DNA of 64,000 nt from Diplonema japonicum (GCA_964019335.1 OZ025649.1:124001-188000), one strand, 5' to 3'; positions 40,541 to 52,141 are shown, numbered from the stretch's first letter. Notes: generated by a model not told the origin, from the sequence alone. Made by a program: numbers and translations.

Positions 40541-43500
40541 ATGGGGATAGATGTCGGGCCCGCACCACCAAGGGACAACAAGGGGAAGGCAAAGAGGTAC
40601 GCGCGGCAGGCAAAGGTGAGTGATGAATACTCTGCTTTTAGAAACAAGCTACGCATAGAGCTTGAGACGAAGAAGTGGAAGATTAAAGCGCTGGAGAGGG
40701 AGGGAAGAGTATTTGGGGTAACTAGACAACGGCAGCAAGCAAAGGATTTGGGGCTGCAAGAAGGCAGCGAGAGGGTGTTGATTGCAGGCGATGAGGCATG
40801 GAACAGAGGGTATTTGAAGCGGGTGGTAGAGTACGAGTTCTATAGCATTGTGTGGATGTCTGGGCTTAACCTGAACGCCTTTGAAGCGTCTCAACGGATA
40901 GCATTGGAGAATGCTGAGACTGCTTCCAGGGGCGAAGCGATCCACCTCCGAATGACTACCGGGGAGACTACCTCACGCAACCTTCTCGCTCTTCACGAGT
41001 TTCATTTGCGCGCAAACCTTTACCACGCATTCCCACAGAACCTCCTGCACTCTGCGTGCATCACTCTCCAAAGAGTGTTCCGCCAGCAGCTCGCACGACG
41101 AGACTACGCCGCCTTGCAACAGGCCCGCTCCGAAGCCGACCTATTCGACCTCGAGCAGCAGACCAGAACACGGGTAACCTCCTGCGGCATCGCCGAGCTA
41201 ACCTTTTACTACCACCTCCTCGAGGAATGCCTTGCAAGGTGTGGTATCGTGTCTGAAGAAGCTACTATTCTAGCAGCGTACTCCGCTGCCAAGCAGGACG
41301 GCATCATGCGGCAATTCGAAGCCTTTGAAACCGCCGAGAGGGCCTTCGTCGTGCAAGCTGAACACGATGCTTGCCGACAATTATTAGAAACAATAGAGCG
41401 GGGAGGGCGTGGGTCCGTGTGGATTGCATTCTACTTTTCGCTGCGGGACATTACCCAGATGCACGTCTATGCTAAATGGTGCACAGCGCGGATGGGCACC
41501 ACACACTCTACTGCTATTAGGATACAACGCTGGTACAAAGATATCAGAAGAGGGCAGCAGGGCTACACCCATTCCCTGCAACGTATTAGAAATGACCTCA
41601 GGCTGCTCCAGCCACTAGAACGTAGGCAAACACCTGTTGAGCCCAGTGCCCTTTTCAAACATGTTCACAAATCAGCCGAACCGGGAGACAAGCCTGACAC
41701 CAACACACTCTCAGAAAGTCGGGCCATCCAGAGTGAGATAACCACAGAAGAACAGCACCTCGTCATGGTGCAAGCCAGGTGTTTGCAAGTCTTTCAGCAA
41801 CAAGAGAAAGTCTCTAGGGCAGACATCGCAGAGGACGAGATCTTTATGCACAAGGAACTGCTACGGTCTGTTGCCTTCGTGAACTACGAGGTTTTGTACT
41901 TTGAAAGGAAGGTACTCGAAGCTGGTTGGGAAGCGAGTAGGCTCCATGTTGAAGATGAGCTGCAAGACTTTTACGCATCAATCTCCCACTACGCACACTC
42001 GCTGCTCTTTTCGGTAGCTGAGTACCTCGCACGAAACCTCATCATAGTTAAATGGAACACAAGACATTCCGCTTTAGTAGAGGAGGCCAGCACAACAGGC
42101 ACACACATTCTGCAGCATGTGGCAACCCTAATTATCACGAGAGCTTTCCGGAGACACGTTGCTAAAAGAAGCCTTACAAGCCGTGCACGGGAGAAGGAAG
42201 TTTACTTACAGCAGAAGCTTCTAGAAGAAGACCTGCTCAACACACAAGCCGATCAACAAGCTTTGCTTGCTGGGTACGAGCACGAAGGACGTCTTCGCTT
42301 GAGCATGGAACACGAAGACGGTCTGCAGCACATGTCCCACTTTTCCACATGGGAAATCGAGAAGATATTCATGAAATGGGCAGAGGAACGAAAGGTTTTG
42401 GCAGACTCTATTGCACGTGAAGAGGCAACAGTCAGGGAACACGTTGCGGATGCAGAGGTGGTAGCTCTTGCGCACACATTCACAGTGATGCAGCATGAAG
42501 ACCGCAAGATGTACATTCGAAAGGAAGCCATCGCACGAGGCATCGTTGCAGTGGAGGAGGACAGTGAATGGAGCTCTGTTGTCGATATGCCGTACAGGCT
42601 GGAGTCACCCGAAGCAATCCGTAGCTCTGAAAAGTTACAAAAATGGTGGAAGGACGTTCGCAAGGATCTTATAGGGCGGCACGCCACGCTCGTCTACCTG
42701 AAAAAGTACGCCAAACAGCACCGTAGGGAGGTGTACGAGGAGTCGCGGCAGCGCACGAAAGAGAAGAACTTCGAATTGAAGAAGAAGATCGAGAATGAAA
42801 TGCAACACCTGTTCAATCCCGCTGAGGCTCTTGTGAAGGCAGAGGACCTTGCAAGGCAGCACGTCGAAGACGACTCTGCATGGTGCTTCAGGAGATCTGT
42901 TGTGCACCTGCACACAATTCTAGACACTAACCTGCGGCCTGTCTACATGGGCATCGTTGCTGAGCACAACAGAACACGTGCAGATCTCGTTAAAGAAGAA
43001 CTACTGCAACATGACGCAACATTGATCGAAGCAGGACAGCACAGCGAGCAGGTGGTGAGGATGGTGTCTGCCATGTGTGTGCAGAGGGCCTGGAGGGGGT
43101 CCTGCGCACGTGGTGTGCTGACGAACTTGAAAAGGATTTACAAAGCAACGCAGGGTGTCAGAAATGCAGAATGCGAGGCACGCATGATAATTGAGAACAT
43201 AGTTTTCTACTTCTACTTCGCAGCAGAAGATGAGATGGGCTGCTCTGGTGAGGAGTTGAGAGAGCGTTTGGTGATAAACAATGCTGGGTTTGTGAGGCTT
43301 CTGACCTACATGTCTGTGCACGAGTACAAGAAAAGAGATTTCGTCGTTGATGAAGCGGAAGAGAGTTGGAGGGACATATGTAGGAAACATGCAGAAGGCT
43401 TGAGAAGCTTTGGCATTGCTTATGCCGTTGCAAGGCAGCGCGACGAAGTCCGCCAAGACGAAGTGGAAACTCGTGGGGAGCTGGAGAGTGACGAGATGCG

Positions 43501-44749
43501 CGAGAGGCGTGACTTGTACGACTGCATCATCCAAGAGCGTGGTGTGTCCCAACTCTCGAAACTGCAGGCCGTCATCAGAGGCTACTTGACGCGCTCCTTG
43601 CTGATGCCGAGGATCCGCTTGAGGCGTATGAAGAAGTGCGTCCTGAAGGAAACCCAGCAGAGGTACGCTGTGTACCACGAAGAGGGGTTCGTTTTCTTTT
43701 ATATCTCTCTCGCTTACTGCAGACAGCAAGCGGAGTTAGAATGGTGGGAAGGCCACAGAACTATCGATGATATTTATACCAGCGAAACATCAGCAAGGTT
43801 CGGTGGAGTAATTTCCGCCAAAAAAGAGTTGGAGAAAAAGCAAATTCGAGACCTGGTGACCGCCGAGAGGGAAGCGAGGGAGTGTGTTGTGGACACCGCG
43901 TGCAAGGGAGCGCTTCAGTGTTGGGACTGTTTGTGCGATGAACTTCGGGAAGCGGTCGACGGAGAGGAAGCAGAGTGGTTCTCGTTCTACGTGTATCAGT
44001 TGTGTCTGCACAATGAGAAGATTGCTGTGGAATTGGAAGAGACGGAAACACGCGAACACTATCTGAACTACAAAAGTCATTGCAGCTATGTTGAAGCACT
44101 GTCGGGGCTGGAGGCTGGGCTCAGAACGACTCTTGCTGCAAAACAAACCGAAGCATACAGGAACATCCAAGACGATATTGCTCATCAAAAAAGAGTGGTC
44201 CGGCTTCGCGGCCAGGCCCTGGCCGAGCTCACAACAGTATTCGACCGTGAAGAAGGGTCGGCTCGGATGGGCATCGCTGACCATGAACACTGTGGACTGG
44301 GCTTTATTTTAATAGATACCACCATTGATAGAGAAAGCGTGCACAGGGAGAGGATTTTATGTGAAGAAGCAGACATACGGCGCGACCCACACGAACTGTT
44401 AGCGATGACTGATAAAACTAAACAACTCGTAGTGAAAGAGAAACATGCCGCCGAACAGCGTGGCAGGGCAGTACTCATCTTCCAAAAGCGTTGGCGAGGA
44501 ATGCTTGCTAGGTGCCACATCATCGCACCGCTTCGCAGGACGCGGGCTGCTGAAAGAATCCAGTTCCACCTCAAAGGTTTCTTCGCAAGAACCCTTCGGT
44601 CACGCCTTCAATCAAAACGCGAAGACCGCCTTGCCGCAAGAGAACGGGAAGAGTCCACCGCATATCACGCCACATTGATCCAGTCCATCTGGCGGAGGTC
44701 GCAGTGCAGGAGACTTGTTGAGGCCATTTTTGAAGCAGAAATGATTTGA
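40541..44749 (+). CDS. Large IQ-motif, helix-rich protein
   Basis: Intronless, 1402 aa from the ATG at 40541. It is almost entirely helical and charged. At least seven IQ-like calmodulin-binding motifs are spread along it: ACITLQRVFRQQLARR, AIRIQRWYKDIRRG, ITRAFRRHVAKR, AMCVQRAWRGSCARG, KLQAVIRGYLTR, LIFQKRWRGMLARC with a following RIQFHLKGFFAR, and LIQSIWRRSQCRR near the end. Between them are repeated modules of about 60-100 residues with E-x-x-x-R patterns. Similar IQ-rich proteins occur in axonemes and basal bodies. A flagellar or cytoskeletal role is inferred and no ortholog is named. Confidence 0.8.
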   Translation: MGIDVGPAPPRDNKGKAKRYARQAKVSDEYSAFRNKLRIELETKKWKIKALEREGRVFGVTRQRQQAKDLGLQEGSERVLIAGDEAWNRGYLKRVVEYEFYSIVWMSGLNLNAFEASQRIALENAETASRGEAIHLRMTTGETTSRNLLALHEFHLRANLYHAFPQNLLHSACITLQRVFRQQLARRDYAALQQARSEADLFDLEQQTRTRVTSCGIAELTFYYHLLEECLARCGIVSEEATILAAYSAAKQDGIMRQFEAFETAERAFVVQAEHDACRQLLETIERGGRGSVWIAFYFSLRDITQMHVYAKWCTARMGTTHSTAIRIQRWYKDIRRGQQGYTHSLQRIRNDLRLLQPLERRQTPVEPSALFKHVHKSAEPGDKPDTNTLSESRAIQSEITTEEQHLVMVQARCLQVFQQQEKVSRADIAEDEIFMHKELLRSVAFVNYEVLYFERKVLEAGWEASRLHVEDELQDFYASISHYAHSLLFSVAEYLARNLIIVKWNTRHSALVEEASTTGTHILQHVATLIITRAFRRHVAKRSLTSRAREKEVYLQQKLLEEDLLNTQADQQALLAGYEHEGRLRLSMEHEDGLQHMSHFSTWEIEKIFMKWAEERKVLADSIAREEATVREHVADAEVVALAHTFTVMQHEDRKMYIRKEAIARGIVAVEEDSEWSSVVDMPYRLESPEAIRSSEKLQKWWKDVRKDLIGRHATLVYLKKYAKQHRREVYEESRQRTKEKNFELKKKIENEMQHLFNPAEALVKAEDLARQHVEDDSAWCFRRSVVHLHTILDTNLRPVYMGIVAEHNRTRADLVKEELLQHDATLIEAGQHSEQVVRMVSAMCVQRAWRGSCARGVLTNLKRIYKATQGVRNAECEARMIIENIVFYFYFAAEDEMGCSGEELRERLVINNAGFVRLLTYMSVHEYKKRDFVVDEAEESWRDICRKHAEGLRSFGIAYAVARQRDEVRQDEVETRGELESDEMRERRDLYDCIIQERGVSQLSKLQAVIRGYLTRSLLMPRIRLRRMKKCVLKETQQRYAVYHEEGFVFFYISLAYCRQQAELEWWEGHRTIDDIYTSETSARFGGVISAKKELEKKQIRDLVTAEREARECVVDTACKGALQCWDCLCDELREAVDGEEAEWFSFYVYQLCLHNEKIAVELEETETREHYLNYKSHCSYVEALSGLEAGLRTTLAAKQTEAYRNIQDDIAHQKRVVRLRGQALAELTTVFDREEGSARMGIADHEHCGLGFILIDTTIDRESVHRERILCEEADIRRDPHELLAMTDKTKQLVVKEKHAAEQRGRAVLIFQKRWRGMLARCHIIAPLRRTRAAERIQFHLKGFFARTLRSRLQSKREDRLAAREREESTAYHATLIQSIWRRSQCRRLVEAIFEAEMI

Positions 44750-44875
44750 CCCCCCCCTTTTTTTTGAGAAGATGTTTTACAACCTTCCATGTTTTCTCAG
44801 GTTCTTCGTTTAGTTCCATTGCAGCCGGAAACTTGTACGTGCATGCACCCACACACACACACACACAGGCTCCGC

Positions 44876-47800
44876 ATGGAGTACCGATATGAAGCACCCC
44901 CTTCTGATAGAAGGGTGGAAACGTTGGAGTCAGCGAACCGAATGCTCCAGCTGAGAGTAGATGACTGCTTGCAGCAAATCGCGAAGCTACAAACTAAAGT
45001 GGTGGAGTTTTCCATCCCAAGAGATGAGGGGAAAACGAAGCAGAACAGGGAAACGCTTTTGACGATGCAGTGGAAGGAGGTCGACAGGTTAGAAGCGGAG
45101 CTAGCTGATGCGAGGCTTGCAGGGGAAAGGGAGAAGATCGCCCGCAGCCATGCGGAGGCAGAACTGGTCCGCGTCAAAGCACTGGCTGCCAGGCAAGAAA
45201 CAGCTGACAATTCCACCGTCCTGAAAATGCGAGTTACCACACTTGAGGGGGAACGGTCTATTCTGCGTACGGAAGTGGCGTCACTCAAGGCACGCATAGA
45301 ATCCCTGCTGCAGCCCAGCCGCACCTCGCCCCCTCGCAAGCACCATTACACCCCGTCGGCAACCGTCAACGAACAGCTAAGGAAAATAGAAGCCAGCCAC
45401 AGGCTGCCTTCGTTTTCGGCGACACCCTACTCACACAGGGAGACGGGTGATGCGGAAGAACTCATAGATATCATCAAAGATGCATTTTTGAATGCAGACA
45501 AGAAGAACGGGATGGCAGTTGACCTGGCAATGGACAGGCTGAGGAGGACCGAGGGGAAGATCGCTGAGCTTACGAATGAGAACAAAAGATTACAAGGAAA
45601 ATTAGACAAGGCGGTGAGAAAGTTGGGAGGGTACAAGACAGAGAGGCTGCACAGTTCAGAGGCTGAAGGGAAGGCAGCTGCAGAAAGGGAATGTCAGCTG
45701 AAAGACATAGAGCTGGACAGGGTGAGGGCAGAGCTAGTGGAGCAAAGGGCGAGAGAGGGGAAGCTGCAGTCCGATGTGCATACATATAGGTCGAAGCTGG
45801 AAGAGCTTGAAGTAGAAACCATCTCGACGAAGTGCACAGTGGAGAGGGTGGAACTAGCTGAGGCACGATTGACCACCACAGAGGCCGCACTCGTGTCTCG
45901 TGAACGAGAACTCCTAACAACCAAGCAGAACATCACATCCATGAAAGAAGCCAATGCTCAGGCGCAGAAGCACGTCTCCGACCTTCTCTCCGTGAAGGAG
46001 CAGCTCCACACTGAAAACCTGAAGCTACAGACGGCACACGAAGCCACTAAGCAAGCACACCAGACAACAAAACAACAGCTCACCTCCTGTGAAGTATGCA
46101 TTTTGGGTGGGGCAAGACAAAGATGATGCATTGACAAAAGGCCTATAAGCCGCACAGAAGAGGTCAGCGGAGGATGGAAGACGAAACCGAAGCAACACCA
46201 AAGGCAATGGAGGCTTAGCTCTGTTTTTGTCTTTGGATGTTAGTTTCACCGCGTTTCTCCTTTACATCGGACGCCCCCTCTTCCGTGTAGCTATGATTCA
46301 AACAAAGCCACGAGAGGTAAAACATACTTGACTGATAGACACAAGATAATATTTTTTCCCCCCCTCACCCCTGTCCCACCTTAAACAATTTACAGTCGGA
46401 GCTAAGTGAGACGAAACTCAGGTTATCACAGTACCTGAGTGCGAATGAAGAGCTTGGCGTAGTGCAGCACAGTGCCGAAGGGTTGAAAGTGCATGTGGCA
46501 GAGCTTAAGGGGCAGGTCGAAGTGGTATGGTGGTGTGATGGGTGATGTTAAACAAACACAGCTGGAGACACAGTACGAGCACGCATCGGCAAAGGAGAAG
46601 GCGTGCCAGTCTCAAGTAGAGGCCATGCACACGGAGTTGACGGTGATGCGCGAGAGGCACGTAGAGGAAAGAAGAATTCTTGCTGACCAATTGCACCAGA
46701 AAGAAGCCGCCCTGAAGTGGGTAGAAGATGAGGGCGAGCACGAGAAGCGAGGCCTGAAGCGAAAGGTCGAGGATCTGCAGAACATTGTCGGCGCTCTGAA
46801 ACCAAAAGTAGAACAGCTCGAGCGGGAACGCGATGCCGCTTTGGAAGGGAAGCGGCACGAGGAGAAGGCGCACACAGAACTTGCCTTCGCACTGCGCTCA
46901 GCTGAGTCAAAGTTGGAACAGGTTAAACAAACGGCTATTGACACCAACCAAGCACACGACACACACATCAAGAAGCTGGAAGCAGAGCACGAGCGCGACA
47001 TCGTGCATCTGAAGCAAGAGACCCAAACCCTGAAGTTCGAGAATTCTAAAACAGCGAATGAGATCAAGGCTGCCGGTGACGCTACCACTGCCAAACTCGA
47101 GCGAGACCTAGAGCTCTCCGATCACGAGCTGGAGCATGTGCGGAAGTCGCTCGGTGACACGCTCACGCAACTCGAGACGCAGAACAGAAAGGTCGAGAGT
47201 CTTAAATTAGAACTCGAAAAAACATCTTCTAACCACCAACGAACCCTCGAACTGGAGGCCCTCACCAATAAGCAGGCGATAGAGAAACTGGACGGCAAGA
47301 TCGAGCAGGAAAGACTGCGCGCGTCGGAAGCCAACGACTTGAACGAAAGGCGGATAAAGCACCTTTTGGAAGAGAAAGAGTCTCTAAAGGTAGAGAACGC
47401 GAAGCTCACGGAACAGAACCGTTCGCAAGGCGAGAACATGGCACACCTGCGTGAGGAGGCGGCTAGGACACATTCGTCGATCACAGAACTGGAGCTCAAG
47501 ATGTCGTTTGAGAAGAGCCAGCGCATGCAAAGTGAAGGCGCTTCAACGAGGCAGCAAGAGGCTATCCAGGAGCTGAAGCAGCAGCTGGCAAAACGCGAAG
47601 TTGAGGCCACCGAGCTGCAAAGGGGACTTCAGCAGCAAACAGAAGCTGCTTCGCAGGCAAAGGCAAAGGTATGCAGCGTGATCGTAATATACATCTCACA
47701 CAGCGAACGGATCTTGAAGAACAGCTGCGTGACCTTGAGCTAAGGTCGCAGAAGGATCGAACAAGATCTGAAGTATGCGCACACGTAGACAAAAACCTTT

Positions 47801-49456
47801 TGCAGCTTTTGGACAAGCAGCGCTTCACAGAGCTAGAGGATGTGCAAGGCAAGAACAGGCTGTACGAGGTATGCACCGGTAACTGCAACACACGTCACTA
47901 GGAACAAATCACTTCTGTTCAGCAAAAGCTGCTTGACGTGAGCGAGCAATACAAAGTGCAGAAAAAGGAGCTGTCGTCAATGCTCGAAGAGCGCAGGCAC
48001 GAACACGACACGGTATCCAGACAATGACGGAATTCAAAGACACCTACTCACAACACAGATCATCGATCCTCTGAAGGAAACAGTTGAGAAGCAACGTTCT
48101 GATATCCGAACGCTGAAGGACCGCTGCACTATGCTCGAGGGACAAGTGTCCAGCCAGCAGAACCGTGCACAGGAAATGTACAAAGAGAGCACTGAGGTAA
48201 AGGTTGTGAGGGCGGGTTTGGAAGCGGAAAAGAACGAACAAGTGAAAAGGATAAAGGAACTGAAGGAGGCCCTTGAAGCATTGCGCAGCGAAGCCACAGC
48301 ACTGCAGCAGCAGCTTGTTGTGTGCGATAGGCAGAAGAAGGACCTCGAAGTAGAGCGAGACTCGTATATCGCGAAGCTGCAAGAATGCAGCAGCAAGGCT
48401 TACGACGAACAGCTCACGTTAAATGCAGCACTGCAAGAAGCCTGTAAGGAAAAAGCTGTTCTCGGGTCTAAGTGCGAAAGCATCGACGTTGAGAACAAGA
48501 GGATCTCAGCCGAGCTTGAGGAAGTGACGGCAAATCTGCACAAATCCGAGGCAACAGCGGTGAAAGCGGAAGGACTTGAGAGGGAACTAGAGGCAGTGAA
48601 GACCGACACAGTAAAGCAGCAGCGAGATCTCTACAACTCAATAGAGATTGAGAACACGAGGGCAGCAGAAAGGGTGGCAGATTTGGAGGAGCAGCTGATC
48701 AGCAAACAGAACGAGCTGGCACGTACCATTGACGTTATGAACACCACTACTGCTGATATGGACATAATGCGGCAGTCCCTGAGCGATGCTTCTGCCGAGG
48801 TGTCGGAACTCAAGGGCTCGAATGAAATGCTGAAAGCAACGTGTTTGCAGCACCAGCGGGAGAACGAATCCCTTCTCAATGAGCGTGAAGGGTTGCTGAA
48901 GGTCGGACAGGAAGCAGAGAGCCTCCGGACGGAGGTGCGAAAGGTAGAGCGCATGGAGATGGATGTGCAGCAGTCATTGGAGAGCGAGGAGGTGCTCAAG
49001 TCGAATATATTAGAACTGAACACTGTGATAAGCGAGGATAGGAAGAAGGTCGAGACGCTCCTGAAAGAAAGCAAGGAGAAGGACGAAGTGAAGATAGAAC
49101 TGGAGAAGAATCTCAGAGACACGCGAGTGCAATATGAGAAGGATCTACAAAAACTGAAATCGCAGCATGTAACCTCCGTGAGCCTGCTTGCTACGGTGTT
49201 GAGTAAATTGCATGACTTTGTTCAAGACGCACAAGGGTATCTTCGGTCTACCCCGCACCCGGACGACGCACTTCTGGCCACCGTTCCTGCCACTGCAGCC
49301 CAGTGGCGCAGCGATCCCACCGTGTGGAGCGCCGACACCGCTCAGATCCTTTTCACGAAGCTCATCGCCATCGTCATGCGATCCCTCGACACCCTCAAGC
49401 ATCTCCACGCCGCTAACGCCCGCTCTTCGCGTGGTTCCCCTGTCCCCGCATCTTAG
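44876..49456 (+). CDS. Long coiled-coil protein, golgin/CCDC-like
   Basis: Seven exons (44876-46093, 46396-46524, 46562-47668, 47704-47772, 47806-47868, 47902-48012, 48059-49456) join in frame to 1364 aa; all six introns are phase 0. One intron is 302 nt, the others 33-46 nt. The start follows a (CA)n tract ending in CAG. Nearly the whole protein is heptad coiled coil with high Glu/Lys/Leu/Gln, broken by a Pro/Ser-rich segment at about 145-190. A more globular C-terminal 80 residues carries aromatic and Pro residues (HDFVQDAQGYLRS, AQWRSDPTVWS). Such architecture is typical of tethers or flagellar and basal-body scaffolds, and no family is assigned. The three small exons of 63-111 nt are supported only by frame and splice consensus. 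Confidence 0.8.
46094..46395 (+). other. Unusually long intron (302 nt)
   Basis: GTATGC donor; acceptor preceded by a C/T-rich block ending in ATTTACAG. It is about seven times longer than the other introns in this window. Its 46285-46342 segment can form a short terminal stem enclosing TATGATT and CTGA, which loosely resembles a C/D-box RNA. Confidence 0.7.
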
Positions 49457-49680
49457 TTGTATCATCGAATAATAGATAGTAATACCCACCACTAGACAGT
49501 CGCTGTTTTTCTTAAAACCTGCGGGAACACATCCCAGTGTACCACCTCCGAGTATTGCAGAGGGACAATGAAATCAGAACCCCCCCCAACTCCAACATTT
49601 GTACCATGCTTTGACCCTCTGCAGTATTGTATTTTACTTCACCTCGTTTCACATTGCAACTCCTTCAGGCGGGGGACAAC
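49457..49680. promoter_or_regulatory. Spacer ending in trans-splice acceptor
   Basis: This 224-nt spacer ends with a pyrimidine-rich tract and CCTTCAG (AG 49667-49668), 12 nt before the next start codon. Confidence 0.45.
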
Positions 49681-51966
49681 ATGGTGGCTCCTCCTGCTGA
49701 AAAAGGCCGGAAGGCCTCATTTAGTCGAGGGAGCATCTCCATGCTTCCTGGGGGGAAGGCAGCAGGGAGGTTGATGAAGGCCCTCGGTGAGGCGAGGGGC
49801 ACGCAAGCTTTAGAAGCACACAAGGTGTGGATATGCACGGCTGATGGTGTGCCGATTTTACAGATTCCGAATGGGCCTATTGTTTCAATTGTGAGAAGTG
49901 ATACCCTTTGTATTCAGATGGGGCCAATCTTTACAGACTCTTTCGGCACAGAATGGCTGCCTGTTTCTTTGGTAGATGACACTGTCGGCTTTACGCCAAT
50001 AGCGCTCCGCAAGTTCATCGATGGAATCGAAGACGTGACCGAGTGCTGGGCAAACGTCACTACCCCCGGACTGAACAGGGCGTCGAAGATTCTCCCCCAT
50101 AACTTAACCGTCCCGTCTGGGCCCCTGCCATCCCAGGGGTTTATGCACGGCTTTCAGCTGCAAGCCGACTTAGAAGATAAGAAACTTGGCGTGAACCGGC
50201 GGGGAAGTATCGGGAGAATCAAATGGAACCTCGAGTGGCAGACCCTCATGGAGGAAGCCATTCCTTATGACGACATGGAGGCCCTGTCTTCTTGGAGGAA
50301 CAGGGTAGGGGGCTTTTACCTCTCCTTCACCACGGCCGCAGCCGCCGCTGTGCAGGCCATTGTCACAGAGCAGATCCAAGCTGAGCAGAGCGATGCCGAC
50401 GCTTCTGGTTCCACACCACCGCCGCAGAGGACCATCCACCCGTTAGGGGGCATAGGGGGCGAGCTGCTGTACCTTTCGAATGGCATGCTCTTCTCTGTCT
50501 GCTCTGAGAACGTGGGTCAGGGAAGGGTTTTCAAAACACCAACCGCGGCCCGTCGCTATGCCGGTCTTGAGGTCAGGCATGCGGCGTTGCTGCATAAGGT
50601 GAGGTCTGGTTTGCTGTCCGCCCCGTTGTGCTGCACTGTCACGTACATGGGACGCAGAGTGTTCTGCATTGCGTTGTTGCCCATCAGCCCTTCGAGTATG
50701 GTGTTGGGTAGCATCGACGGAGGGAAGACTTATGTCACAGAGTGCCGCACAGGGCCTCTTCCTGCTTCATATACTACGGCGATCACTGCTCTTGGTGAGA
50801 ATCTGGGGCTTGCCTCCCACTCGGTCAGTGCAACAGAGAGCAGTGTGCTACCTATTGACGTACAGGTGCACGCAGGGGGGGACGGGCGAGTGTATCTCAC
50901 GAATCTTGGCAGACTCATGCCTGCAGCTATACCCTTGTCTGGTGCAAGGAAGGCAGACCCGCAAAGATTGATGCACAAGGTTTTCAGACCTGAAGCGCTT
51001 GCGATGTTCCCAGATGCAGTGTCTGCGGACGCTTTCAGCTTATTAGAAAAGTTTGACAACGGGAAGGGTGGGCACGATGCGGCACGATGTACGCAGTACA
51101 CAAGAACACATCTCTGCGAGGCAGTCTCCAAAGTCTTGTCGGAGCTGTCCTTCCCGTGCGAGCTAGCTGTGCCGCAGATGACTTGTGTTGATTGCAGCTC
51201 TCCCGCAGGTCAGCCCGGCACACCTCGATTCTCGCAATGCCTAGCAGGCTGCTGCTGGATTTGCGTCGAATGCTACCTTCGGTACTGGGAAACTGACACA
51301 GAGCCCACCCCACACTGCTCTTCGCTCACACGCACTCTGACGGGCATGCCTATGAAGCCCTCTGTAACAGAGGTGCTCCACCACTACGGAGTGAACCTAC
51401 GGTACATGGGCATCATCTACTGTTCCTTAACAGGATATAGGGCTGCTGTTCAACAGTACTTAAAGGTGGAGATGCTGGGGAGGGGCTTTAAGGGACTGAT
51501 GTGGGGAAAGCTGGGGGCGGAGAGTACGCAGGGTGTGATGGGGCATCAGAATGTAGTAGCAAGCATGTTGAAGAAGCTGCTAGCCGGCGGTGGGCGGCCA
51601 TGCGAAGATCTGTGGAGGGAACTCGGGAAGGCCGTATCCGTGAAGTTCAGTCTGCACAACCCGTTCCCTACAGCTGATGTCGACCCCGTGCTGCTGGTGG
51701 AGAAGGTGGCGTCGCTGTGCGGACTGAGCATCACCAAGGAGGGGCTTGCTGCTCTCCTGAAGTCCGGAAAGCTCCCGTCACAGACCGTCACCTTCGCCCC
51801 TGTGGTGAAGGGTTTTGATATTGACAACCTTGCGCCTCTCCCTGTACATGACTCGTACTTCGACACCGACCCCTCTAGCGCCAGGCACTTCTGGACACGC
51901 CACCTAGCAACATCAAGTTTCAACGACCCGTTTCCCCCGCACCTGACGGGGCTTGTTGAAAGGTGA
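49681..51966 (+). CDS. CLU-domain-like protein
   Basis: Intronless, 761 aa. The centre (about residues 300-450) matches the CLU domain of Clu/TIF31 proteins: a strand-rich VTYMGRRVFCIALLPIS, then LGSIDGGKTYV, then GDGRVYLTNLGRLMP, then FRPEALAMFPDAVSADAF, the equivalents of the family's MSxLPI, YGSDDGG, DGRxYVxDxxRxxPPE and LRPELxxxxxxPLxSDAF. A later HHYGVNLRYMG equals the conserved HGVNMRYLG. A Cys-rich insert (about 500-545, C-V-D-C and C-C-W-I-C-V-E-C) is not typical and may bind zinc. Clu proteins bind mRNAs for mitochondrial proteins. There is no TPR region, so this is a divergent relative rather than a Clu ortholog. Confidence 0.65.
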   Translation: MVAPPAEKGRKASFSRGSISMLPGGKAAGRLMKALGEARGTQALEAHKVWICTADGVPILQIPNGPIVSIVRSDTLCIQMGPIFTDSFGTEWLPVSLVDDTVGFTPIALRKFIDGIEDVTECWANVTTPGLNRASKILPHNLTVPSGPLPSQGFMHGFQLQADLEDKKLGVNRRGSIGRIKWNLEWQTLMEEAIPYDDMEALSSWRNRVGGFYLSFTTAAAAAVQAIVTEQIQAEQSDADASGSTPPPQRTIHPLGGIGGELLYLSNGMLFSVCSENVGQGRVFKTPTAARRYAGLEVRHAALLHKVRSGLLSAPLCCTVTYMGRRVFCIALLPISPSSMVLGSIDGGKTYVTECRTGPLPASYTTAITALGENLGLASHSVSATESSVLPIDVQVHAGGDGRVYLTNLGRLMPAAIPLSGARKADPQRLMHKVFRPEALAMFPDAVSADAFSLLEKFDNGKGGHDAARCTQYTRTHLCEAVSKVLSELSFPCELAVPQMTCVDCSSPAGQPGTPRFSQCLAGCCWICVECYLRYWETDTEPTPHCSSLTRTLTGMPMKPSVTEVLHHYGVNLRYMGIIYCSLTGYRAAVQQYLKVEMLGRGFKGLMWGKLGAESTQGVMGHQNVVASMLKKLLAGGGRPCEDLWRELGKAVSVKFSLHNPFPTADVDPVLLVEKVASLCGLSITKEGLAALLKSGKLPSQTVTFAPVVKGFDIDNLAPLPVHDSYFDTDPSSARHFWTRHLATSSFNDPFPPHLTGLVER

Positions 51967-52141
51967 AAAACCAAAAGGAACATCGGTAGTTTCTTATTTA
52001 TTCTAAAAGCCTTTCCCCATACCCTGCTCAGTTTACTATTAAAAACCTCCTCTTTTTATGTTTTTTCCTGTTCTTGCCACGCTGCCCATAGCACCCACGA
52101 GCAGAGGGGCACACGGTGGCTTCCCAACCACACAAAGAAAG

